Source of the DNA: Setaria digitata
Lineage: Eukaryota; Nematoda; Chromadorea; Rhabditida; Setariidae
NCBI GenBank assembly: GCA_003640385.1
Contig: RCAB01000529.1
Span: 1 to 41,292 of the forward strand
Reading direction: 5' to 3'
DNA: 41,292 nt
A program made the translations under genes and the position numbers. The notes under the pieces were generated by a model. That model worked only from the letters and a program-made list of their open reading frames with translations, ran no database searches and was not told the DNA's origin. This document shows positions 1 to 9,596 of the stretch, one piece after another. Each line of letters opens with the position of its first letter. The first letter of the stretch is position 1.

Positions 1-445
1 GAGAAAATTTTTTGTTCTGAAAAAAAATTACAAGACAAATAGGTTCAGTGAAATACAGCCTTTGTAGCAGTGATGTGACTGGTATAAGAATCGTAAATTT
101 GCTCATATCTGTTAGTTTAATTTTAGCAACAAATCGGAATCGGTTGAATTTTAGGTTTCGTCATGTCTTGAATTGATTTGACTTCCTAAAATTTATTCAT
201 TTTAGATGATTAGGATGACATAATATAGGAGATTTTGAATATTTGATGAATCAAATATCTTTTTTTATTGGAAAATATTTTGAGTAGAAGTATTTTAAAA
301 ACAAAGATTTCTTCGCAAATTTTTCACTAAGAAAGCAAATGAATTCTTCTTGTTCCATTTTGATTGTTTAAATCCTTTTCCAATTTAATTGGATTTGATG
401 AAGGGAGTTTATTTATAGATTCTATGCATAAAAAATATTTTAAAG
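1..445. other. Left-edge non-coding stretch
   Basis: AT-rich sequence with no supportable exon. A splice-acceptor-like TTTATAG ends at 418, 27 bases before the start codon of the first gene. It could be a trans-splice or cis acceptor for that gene, in which case the gene could have further exons to the left. Nothing else was recognised. Confidence 0.4.
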
Positions 446-1387
446 ATGAACGGTTCACCTTGTATAGCTCATGCTGATCCACAATCATGTTCGGATTTCA
501 TGACTGCTTCTTCTGACGATCATATTTCTGGTGGTGTTCAAACAGATGTAAGCTTTCTGAAGTGATGTATTTTTTGCAAAAGTATTGGTGGTATAAACGA
601 ACTATTTTTTTCAAAGTTTTAAAGCTTGATGCTGAAATAATTTGAACCACATTTTAAAATTTCTTATACATTTGCAAATTGTTCAGTTATATTATTTTAG
701 GGCTTTTCAAAAAAATTCGGATTTAAACCAAAACTTAATATTACAGAACAATTCCGGATTAGGAACAAGAGTAGAAGAAAAGACAATTCGTTTCGAAGAC
801 GAAAAAAATCCGGAAGAGCGTGTAAGACGCCAAATTAATTGTAACTTCAGTCCTTGGACTTATTACTTTCAGTGCATGTGCTGTCGTAAAATTCAACCAT
901 GTGGTAAATTTTTTCTTGTTAAAGGTGTGATCTAAAGAATGGTGATGTCAAATTCCGGAAATACAATTCCATTGCTTAGTGCTTGCACAATTCACTTTAA
1001 TCCTAATATTTGTAAAACATGAAATTTTTGATTTTATTTTTCACTGAATAACATAATTTAAACATTTATATCATGAATGATTTTTGTAGATCCCTCAGTG
1101 GGTGCTTTGCCGAAAGAATGGTTAGATCCTGATCAGAAGAATTTTCATACAAAAGGAATAACAGGTTTTAACAGTGTTTTTCATCTCTTGTTTTAATTTG
1201 AACTAACCTTCTTAAAATTTATTACCATGATTATATCGTGTTAACAGACCAGATTACTGCATATACTTTTTTATCATTAATTCAAATTACAGATCGAAAC
1301 AGCGACATCGGTAGGAGAAGGACGAGCAAGTTAAATTTTCACCAACAGAAACCAGCTCTTTATTTCCGTAGTGGTTATGAAAAGTGA
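446..1387 (+). CDS. Unknown small cysteine-containing protein, 4 exons, 142 aa
   Basis: I do not recognise this protein. Exons 446-547, 747-903, 1090-1164 and 1293-1387 have GT-AG boundaries and join in phase (102+157+75+95 = 429 bases) to give 142 residues and a TGA stop. The N-terminus is polar (MNGSPCIAHADPQ). A charged stretch, TIRFEDEKNPEERVRRQ, lies at about residues 47-63. A cysteine-rich patch follows with C66, C77, C79, C80 and C86 around the aromatic segment FSPWTYYFQCMCC. The tail is basic (GRRRTSKLNF). There is no signal peptide or membrane segment. The CxCC cluster could bind metal or form disulfides; that is inference. An acceptor-like site at 418 leaves room for an upstream exon in the same frame. 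A possible poly(A) signal is at 1502-1507. The phase-consistent splicing and the composition argue for a real gene. Confidence 0.6.
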
Positions 1388-1501
1388 CAAGCATTTTTAA
1401 TTAATTTACTAGATATGTTACTTGGCCATAATTATATTTTATTGTCATGACACTTAAACAAATTTCAAATATGTAAAACTATTGTATTCAGTAAAATCTA
1501 C

Positions 1502-1507
1502 AATAAA
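1502..1507 (+). promoter_or_regulatory. Possible poly(A) signal of the unknown 4-exon gene
   Basis: AATAAA lies 115 bases after the TGA stop at 1385-1387. The spacing suits a nematode 3' UTR, but such hexamers are common by chance in AT-rich DNA. Confidence 0.4.
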
Positions 1508-2970
1508 TATTACTATCACGGTACCAGAAATTCGTCAAGCCGCAATTCACTTAACAAAAATAATGTTCAGTGATAGGCAGTAAAGGTTTGTAACAGTCAT
1601 AAATTAGAACAAATATAATTAAGACTGCAAAAAGAATAGAGAAAAGTGAGTCACTTTCACCATCGACTTTTTTAAATGATGCGGTCGACAAGACTCTTGA
1701 AGTTTCATAGTGACGAAAATATTACATTGTTATAAAGTCACAAGCATTGATAGAAATAGGTTCTATCTGCAAGTTACTTTTGGGTATTAAAAATTTTGGG
1801 TGAAAGTGAATATTCTTCCAGCATCAAGAAAGAAACGGAAAATAAAGCTGTTTTCCGAATTAAATCCACAGCCGATGTTTAAAATAATATTTGTCCAAGC
1901 TTCCATTACAGAAACTGAATTTAAGTGATCGAAGCATTTTATTTCCGTTTCCTGCCAAGAAGAACAAAAAAGCACATCTTTGCATTTCTATTAAACTTTT
2001 CAAATAAAACTTTAAACCCGAAATGAGAATTCTTATCCAAAGTCTTTTTTTTTGTTAAATTCCATGAAATAGCATAAATATGTGTACGCAAACAGTAATA
2101 GTTAATAATTTGTACTAGCTCTTTTAAACGAGCAAATAAGGTACCACTTTTGTTGGCTACTTGCACATTAGTTTAAATATCTAGTTAATTTCTATCATTT
2201 AGTGACTCGTGTTTGCTTAGTGATTTTTCTTGTGGACATTTGCCTGGAACTGTCATCAAATGTGGAACGTAAGATAACTGTCATAAATCTCTTAAAACTT
2301 AGTTGATAGGATACAAAATTTGCTCATGTTTTCATACAAACCATTTTTTACTATATTTTCACTATTTTTCGGAAAAATAATATTTTTTAGCACGAATTAT
2401 TTGAGGAAATATACGGTGGTGAAGAGATTTGGTCGATAATAACGAGATTTGGCCAGGAGAGAATTCGTTATAACTCGGAATAAAAAAATGGCCTCGCTTT
2501 TTTATTTTGTGAACACAGTCTGAGTACTGAGTACTGAAAGAGACAAGAATTTTGAACAGTCCTAATTTACTCATTTACAGAAATTCTTCACAACTTCTTC
2601 CACAGAACTGATAATTGTTATTTGACTGAAGTTCCTTCTGGCCCCAAATTTGTTTTTAACTTTTATAATGTTCCCCAACGGAGGATAAGCTTTCCTCGTT
2701 GCCACTCGAGACATTCTAACTTCAATGACAGGAAATGAGACAGAAAATTGCAAATGTAACTCTTTCCGCTGAATTTTTGCAATAGTAAAATGACTGACTG
2801 ATTCACGTTTTCTTTTACGTGAAAGGAAGAAGATGCCGTGAACTGAAAGATTTTAACAGTCACTTCAAGGTGCGAGAAGAAATAGCTTAGGAATGGAATT
2901 GTGGCAACACGGAATTCATTGATTGATTTCACTGAATGAAATTCGATTTGCACTTAATGAGGGCTTGTAG

Positions 2971-3336
2971 AAATATAAAGATAAGAGAGCTTGCAAACTT
3001 CAAAAGAGCCATTATAAGAATTCACAAGGAATCGTTGAGGAGTTAGAAGGAAGTTTGAAAGTACGGCTGTTAGCTTCTGACACAACAATCATTCATCGAT
3101 GATTAAATAAGAAAATTTTGAAGTGTAACGATGCTTTGAAACTGATTTGGAACAACTTAAATCGAACCGAAAGTAAATTTATTTCGTCAAATCTTTTCGA
3201 CAATTACCTTTTTCCAACTGTTTTGTTTTCAGTACTTACTCTTTTTTCAATTGATTGTGTGATAGACCGCAAAATCAAAAATATGCTGATCCTTTGGGGA
3301 CTATCTTATGACAGATCGTTATGCTTCGGAAATTAA
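2971..3336 (+). pseudogene. Possible decayed Tc1/mariner-like transposase fragment
   Basis: One plus-strand frame is open from 2971 to 3336 except for a single TGA at 3100-3102. Around that stop it reads LLASDTTIIHR, stop, LNKKILKC. This resembles the second helix-turn-helix of Tc1-type transposases, where a ...S.sTi.R.L.k.gLk pattern is usual. No DDE catalytic residues, terminal inverted repeats or TA target duplication could be found. Chance is a real alternative in this AT-rich sequence. Confidence 0.3.
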
Positions 3337-3382
3337 ACTACTTCTACATTTATGAATTTTGTCTATAAACACATTTAGATAG

Positions 3383-3520
3383 GCCAATACAACATGCCAA
3401 CCATGTGCAGAATTAGTTTACGCTTTATGTCATGTTAAAGATCTACAATGTGGAAAGATTGTTTTGTCAGTGTCCACACGAATTATTCCAGTCCTATTCA
3501 ATTCAGATCTGTTTTACTGA
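3383..3520 (+). other. Exon-like cysteine-containing ORF
   Basis: A plus-strand frame open for 45 codons follows an acceptor-like TTTAGATAG and ends in TGA. It begins ANTTCQPCAELVYALC, followed by a further cysteine (KDLQC). The cysteine and aliphatic spacing is faintly saposin-like. The exon-like piece at 2203-2268 does not join to it in phase, so no gene model is proposed. Confidence 0.3.
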
Positions 3521-3869
3521 TTTATTATACATTTAATTAAGATATGAAAATGCTAATTAATTGTAAAAATAGAAAGTCACCTCGTAACAAACTGCTACGC
3601 ATAAGTTTAGCTAGCTACTTGTTCATTTATGAATTGAATAAGACGTATCTATTTTTTGATCGAGGTCTGCTAATAGGCATGCAAAGATGGCGATATGTAC
3701 AAGCTGCAGTTTATTTCAAAAGAATCTTATGAAGTAGCTTTTTAAAATTTAAGTTAGCTTATGTTAAAATCTTCTTCTATCATTGAAATCGCATAATTTT
3801 TAATGAAAGGTTGGAATTACGGTCATTCTAGGCTAGGGAAACAATTCATCTAGCGCCTTCTTCTTGCAG

Positions 3870-3957
3870 CCAATATAATAATTGTTTAATTAATGCTTTC
3901 CTTCAAAATCTAATAATCACAAGACCTTTGGCAGAACCGAACTCAGTTGTTTTCCAG
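3870..3957 (+). pseudogene. Exon-like fragment resembling a USP deubiquitinase Cys box
   Basis: The segment follows CTTCTTGCAG and ends at a strong GTACGT donor. It reads QYNNCLINAFLQNL and then IITRPLAEPNSVVFQ. The USP (ubiquitin-specific protease) Cys box is roughly YNxC[FYWC][LIV]N[SA]xLQ. The match is exact except that Leu replaces the aromatic residue after the catalytic Cys. No downstream exons with the His box exist before the receptor on the other strand begins, so this is a fragment or a chance match. Confidence 0.3.
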
Positions 3958-4017
3958 GTACGTAAAACTTTGCTTTCTGAAAATTATGCCTTCCATACCT
4001 AGGATGGCCGCAGTATT

Positions 4018-5935
4018 CTAACTATTTTGAGTCACAGTGGCAGCACTTCCTAATCCAAATTTTGCAAACAAACTTGAAAGCAAATATTTTGCAATGTTAC
4101 GAGCTCGTTTGCTGTAGATTAAGTATACGGTAGGTAGCATAGCACGACTGAAAATATTATAGCAGTTCGTGAAAAGGCCTATCGATATGTGAGTTTGATG
4201 ATCAAATATTTTGTCTGCAAATGGCAAAAAGTTGAAGGTAATAATTCCAACTTCTAATACTCCGCAAATTAATGCTGCTTGAATTAACATCGATCGTTCG
4301 TAACTAATAGTTTTGGCGGCATTTGCGCCCAGCCCACCGTATATCCATGAAGATCCTAAAAATAGTAGTTTTATTAACGAAACAAATGATCGAAAAGATA
4401 AAAGAAGATTCAGTGTTTCTGTAAAATGTCTAAAATTCTGAGACGGTAAACAAATCATTCTACAATGTGACTTGAAGAATAGTAAGTTATATCTTAGTTC
4501 TTTCTTATTTAATAATGAAACAACTTGCTGATCCCAACTTTGTGTGTTATTGATATCTGAAGTGGAACAACGTTTACGACGTATGCTGTAGAAGATCGCA
4601 ATGTATATAAAAAACATTATAGCCGGCAAAGATACTACCCATGCTTGACGAAAGCTGAAGATAAGTAATATTAGTAAAATTGAGGAGTTTAGATTTTGAA
4701 GTTCCACGCATGAAATGATAATCAAAAGAAACCTTAAAAAAATTTTTATGTTTTTCTTTGACTGCTTGGTGCAATTTCTTTCCCAGCGCATTTTTGAGAC
4801 ATGGAAACTTGTAGTGCAGAAATAATAATTGACCATTGAAATGACTGAAAATTGGAACTTTAGTGAATATGAAGTTGCAATACCTATATAGCTGTACTTA
4901 TCATTGCTAGATTGAAGCGGCTCAAATAATGACAAAATAAAATCCTATAGATAATTTTGCTTAAACACATGTACTGAAATGTTTGAAAGATATAAAAATT
5001 CCTTGCTAAATCTCAGCTTCTGTATTCGCTACTCCCTTCAAGTTAATTAATTAACGGATGTAAATGCATCATACCAGCGGATAAAAACCACACAAAAGCG
5101 ATTAAAAAATACAATTTTGTTGACTCAAAGAATGCATTGTATTTCCGTAAAATTATTGCAACAAAGCGATTTAACGTCAGCAAAAATGTGAAATGCAATA
5201 TAGAAAAAAACGTAAATGGTTTCAGAATTGAAAATGCTTCCTTGATCCAAGTCGTCTGATATCCTGAAATATAGACTGATCTTTTAATCTAATCTGATAG
5301 CATGTAACTGTGAAACTTTTTTGACTTTATAAAGTTAGGTTCGTCTGATCTTATTCCGAATTCTTTCGATCAAATTTATTGCGAAAACGAAAAAGTTTAT
5401 GAGAGACTGAGGTAAGGGCGTCGAATTCCGTATCAAAAATAATGCGATTTGTATGACATAAATTTTTTTAATAAAGGGTTTCTCAAATTCGATACTATAT
5501 TCGATACTATATTCGAATTACTTTCTTAAGAACTCTTTCATAATTAGTCGCTCTAAATAAAGATTGACCCTGAAAGGCTATCAGATAGTATCTAAGAAAT
5601 CTAAACCTACCATCAAATCTGTTTTTAGCGAGTAATATTTCAGGCAATAAGACTGCTTCTACCAGAATAGCCGAAAAATTAGCAATTATTAATTGTGATG
5701 AAATAAGAACGAACGCACTATTATAATAATTATCTCGACTGCAGAATATAATTGTCATTAGAACGTTGCAGATAATACTGTATAGCAAAAATATGGAAAA
5801 CAGTACAAATGCCACGTGCTTCGCAATTATGTAATGTTTGTCTTCCACTCCAAACGTCATTGACGTATTTACTTCATGGCAGTTCAAAGGTATTATTAAA
5901 AATGGCGCAATAATATAGCATGAGTATATCATCAT
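4018..5935 (-). CDS. Seven-transmembrane chemoreceptor, Srx-like, 5 exons, 359 aa
   Basis: Probable nematode serpentine GPCR in the plasma membrane, likely of the Srx class, a family generally linked to chemosensation. Exons 5935-5611, 5263-5075, 4844-4733, 4654-4539 and 4355-4018 join in phase (1080 bases). TM1 is about residues 40-65 (AFVLFSIFLLYSIICNVL) and TM2 about 73-98. TM3 ends with LNRFVAI at 139-145, which occupies the DRY position and is typical of Srx/Srsx receptors. TM4 is near 159-172, TM5 about 213-232 (AWVVSLPAIMFFIYIAIFY), TM6 about 271-293 (LIQAALICGVLEVGIITFNF) and TM7 about 305-325, followed by a basic tail (YSKRARN). An N-glycosylation site NTS is at 23-25. The first 19 residues are hydrophobic and could be a signal peptide; Met26 is an alternative start. 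Introns 3 and 4 (4732-4655 and 4538-4356) contain no stop, so exons 3-5 also read as one continuous ORF. The fourth donor (GTTGGG after 4539) is the least certain; an alternative at 4525/4524 breaks phase. The subfamily assignment is moderately sure. Confidence 0.65.
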
Positions 5936-7158
5936 AGTGCCAGCAGTTTTTTTTTGACCAATTGCTTTTCTTGATCACATGAAGAGGGATTTAATTAATG
6001 TGAACTTATACCTGAAATGTATCTGGAAAATGTCTGAAATGAGAGCTTTAATGAATTCACTTCTTAGAAAATGTGAAAGAAAAAATGTAATTAAAACGTG
6101 CGTTGATTTTTAATGAAAAATGCAGATTGATATCAATACTCAGCAGTCTCTTTTAGCTGCTAACAGTGATATGAGAGCTACTATCTTTAGTCATTTATCG
6201 CTGAAGAAATAAATGAATAAAAATTTAAATCTAGCGGAGTACTTGAAATAATGTAAACATTCTGTCTTATTTGGAATGACTGTGAACTTATTAAGTAGGA
6301 AAGCAAAAGAGCTAACACCTTTGGATCTTTTCATCTAATCTGAAAACAAACTATTAAATGCTGTTGCTGAAAACAAGAATACTCGTATAATTAGATAAAT
6401 CAAACATTAAATAAGGGACAAAATGAAATAGCATTATTTTATTAGAATGAAGGGTAGAGATATATTAATATCGAACAATGAGTAACACCTTTATTTTGCC
6501 GAAGAAGGCGATAACTGGAATGGAATTTGTTACTGGATTCAGAATTTAAATTAAACAACGTGACTGGATCATGATTTCAAATTGATGGTAAAAATAAACC
6601 CATTTAATTTGGCAAAAATATGAAGAAGAATAGCCTTCGGAAGGATAACTATTCAACAAATGAACCTCAAAAGTCATATTTAGACGATAAGAAACTTTTT
6701 CACATACACCAATAGTAATTGTCATGGCAGCAACAAGCAGAGAATTTTATGACATTTTTTTATAGCACTTTTTAATGGAATTTTTCTTCTAATCACCAAT
6801 TTCACTTCCAATTATAGTTTTTTCAGGCTTTTCCAAATAGTATAAAAAACAGTTTCATATTATTTATCTTTATTTGGATTAAATAGAATGGCGTTGAGAA
6901 AGAAAAGTCTCACTATCAATGAAAGCGACTCAATCGAACTATTCCGCAAGCTTCCATGCAACATAACTGGATGACATGCCGAAAAAGTTTGAGCATCTGC
7001 GACAATCGATGATGTTGATAAATGTCACATAGAGACTTTTTTCTTGATGACATCTCAAGGAAAACACGTATTAGAATATCTTTTGTAAGCGTTGCTTAAA
7101 GGAACAGAACGTAAACGACATAAGGGCAGTTATTTCAGGAACAATTAAATGAATTTAA

Positions 7159-7320
7159 CAAGCAAAACGTGCTCAAATTATAGCATCGAATGGAAGCATT
7201 CAGTTGATCAGAACATTTCTCGATATTTCTCGCAGAATTATTCATCGCTTCAACTTTTCATATAGCTGCGCCGCGCTATCTTTGACACGGTTCACTTCTA
7301 TAATTAACTTTATTTATTAA
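7159..7320 (+). pseudogene. Possible Tc1-like transposase N-terminal relic
   Basis: A 53-codon open stretch reads QAKRAQIIASNGSIQLIR followed by TFLDISRRIIHRF. The arrangement RAqII....g.SI......L.ISRr.iHR is what the N-terminal helix-turn-helix of Tc1/mariner transposases looks like. The upstream frame is broken by stops and no catalytic domain follows, so this is at best a decayed fragment. No inverted repeats were found around it. Confidence 0.35.
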
Positions 7321-8097
7321 TTTGTCTTCTTGAACTTTTACTGTGTAAACATGAATAATATGCATGTGTAAGGCACAGAATATGAGCAAGTAATTAGTAA
7401 ATTGATATTAGTGAAATTGCTGCTTATGATATAATCTAATTCTGCGATAATATGATTAAGTAGGCTACAAAATAAAATAGTGTGTTATACGTATCTCATT
7501 TTCCTTTTTGCCTGGTTAGCAGTGTTGACGTGAGTGACTTTTAAATATTTAATTAATAAGAAAATGCTTCACAACTTCTTGCAAATTTAAGTTAATTTTT
7601 TGATGATGTCATTAAAGTTTTCAATAAATAAGCGAAACACATAATTTTTATCAAAAGTAGCTGCGAAGAGCACCTCGAATTTTTGTTGAAAAAGTAATAT
7701 ATTATTTTTTCATAGAAATAAGCAAATAAAAGTGGAAAGCAACTTTTGATTGCTTCGAATAGATCTGTAAATTAAAATGCAGCGGTTTTAAGATATTGTG
7801 AATATGACGAGAACGAGATTAATAAGTCATGAGCAAGCAACGCTTCTGCACATAAATTTATTTAAACATTTCATCTGTCAATCAGAACTTTAATCCCTAA
7901 CCTAACAATCCTTTCCCATTGGAAGTATCATATTAAATTCCCTTCAGAATATTTATTCAATTAATTCTTACTTTTCCTTAATTCTTGAACATACTAGAAT
8001 CAACAGAAATATGACTGATTGGTCTCAGAAATAAAAAAATTCTTTTCTCAGAAAATCAGAATTAGCTCAAAAAATTCTCTTTTAAATTTATCCGACT

Positions 8098-8226
8098 CTA
8101 TGCATCGCCAAACTCAGTTGGCACAAGGATATCCTTCTGTTTCAACCACTTAATAACGGCGAAGAGTTTAAAAGTGTTGTAATTTGAAGAATTCAATAAG
8201 TTACAAATAATTTTCAAGTGGCAGGA
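8098..8226 (-). other. Short exon-like minus-strand ORF
   Basis: About 42 codons end in TAG at 8098. The last part reads TFKLFAVIKWLKQKDILVP and then TEFGDA. The composition looks coding, but there is no start codon, no clear acceptor and no neighbour exon. It may be a gene or transposon remnant, or chance. Confidence 0.2.
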
Positions 8227-8995
8227 TCAATCTGAAGAGATATTCGTGCGTGAAACATTATTCCACTCCATTATACAATTGTATGAAAATTTCAAATTTT
8301 AAGTTTCAATAAAGTAAGCACTAGTCTCTGTCCTGTTTTGATAATTTTAACGTTCCAGCAACATGGAATTGATTAGATTTTTATATCAGACATATCACAA
8401 CATGCCTGCAAGGAATCTTTCAATTATGGTTTTTTACGATTACGTTAACTTTGATCCATGCATCTTTCCCAACTGAAACAATGTCAACATTTCCTTCCCA
8501 CTTATTTGTATATTTAACTCAAATCGGATTTATTGAATTCCTTTTATTTCATTGCATACAAATCGGAAATCCAAAAACCTGATATGCTGTATTAAATAAC
8601 ACTATTTAGGTATTTGAATCACTTTAGCAGTGATTTTAAACTAATCGACGTTTTACAGTCAGAAATTGCAATCTTTCCCAAGAACCACAAGTGCAGTTTT
8701 ATTTTGAAGTTGGATTACCAATTAATCAGTTTCCCTGCTCAAAATCACTGAGATTTTGAACTGAAATAACTTTTCTGTAAATAAAATTCATGCATTACTA
8801 AATTGATTTCGTAATTATTTGAAAATTTAGCTACAAATTTTAAGCGTTGAATTTTGCCAGTGTAAACAGAGAAAAACTTTATTCAGAAAAAGACCCTTAA
8901 ACAGAATAAAAAAGTAACCATACATCATTAAATTCTTAAAAATTTGATGTATGAAGGTCCTGGTCGATATGCTAAAATAGTTTTATATTTGTCTT

Positions 8996-8996
8996 A

Positions 8997-9027
<31 letters not shown>

Positions 9028-9031
9028 CACA
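8996..9031. repeat. Poly-A followed by CA microsatellite
   Basis: An 18-base A run (8996-9013) runs directly into about nine CA units. It could be an aged poly-A tail grown into a microsatellite, but no retrotransposon sequence precedes it. Confidence 0.9.
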
Positions 9032-9418
9032 GATTTGGGATCTTCTATAGTTTACTGTACAGTAGAAAGAGATTTATCCATGGAATGAGGGACTTCGTAG
9101 AAGGAATCGTCTGATATAAAATGCAAAAGAATTCAAGAACCTCGAAAATTTTGCGTTTACAACGCGAGAAAATCTAAACACATAAAACCAACGATTGAAA
9201 ACGAAAAGAAAAAAAAACTTTTTATCTTATTCACACAAAAACTCATGAGCCAAATGCGTTTTATGACCGGAAAGTAATCAATATTTCACTGGAATTAAAA
9301 CTACTTGGAAAAACAGCTAAAAAGAAGGAACAGTGGTAATTTTCCGGAAATTTAGTGGTTTGAATTTATTAACCCTAAAGATGACCTATCTCAATGGAGT
9401 AAATTGTCAAAATCAAAT

Positions 9419-9424
9419 TTTATT
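9419..9424 (-). promoter_or_regulatory. Possible poly(A) signal of mL50
   Basis: AATAAA on the minus strand lies about 170 bases beyond the mL50 stop codon. Assignment rests on position only. Confidence 0.35.
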
Positions 9425-9596
9425 CTTCAATAGAATTCGCTGAAGAAATAGAACAAAACAAATGAATGGCCGCTTAATATTGTGATATCTCAGAAACCAA
9501 ATAGTTAGCAACAAAGCTTTAGACAATATCAGTATTTTGGTGGAAGAACGAATACTTATCCCACTCAAAAGTACTTGCAGCAATTTAAGTTAAAAG

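Larger units (their letters stand above)
1388..4017. other. Region with exon-like scraps and a decayed element, no confident gene
   Basis: Between the unknown gene and the receptor I find only isolated plus-strand pieces. These are an acceptor-preceded stretch at 1822; an exon-like piece at 2203-2268 with a good GTAAGA donor and two alternative open frames; a Cys-rich ORF at 3383-3520; a USP-like piece at 3870-3957; and a transposase-like stretch at 2971-3336. I could not join these into one phase-consistent gene. They may be remnants of a decayed gene or parts of an unresolved one. Confidence 0.4.
5936..9596. other. AT-rich intergenic region with relics
   Basis: No gene was found in 3.7 kb. 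It should contain the promoter of the receptor that reads leftward from 5935, but no recognisable element was seen. It holds a transposase-like relic at 7159-7320, a short minus-strand exon-like ORF at 8098-8226 and an A/CA microsatellite at 8996-9031. A 28-codon ORF near 6888 (MALRKKSLTINESDSIELF) could be part of the same relic as 7159-7320. Confidence 0.5.

Noticed and set aside
1822..1929. MSP-domain-like fragment (NKAVFRIKSTAD)
   Set aside because: The match to the VAP/MSP pattern is only about ten residues, a second frame is equally open, and no neighbouring MSP strands were found.
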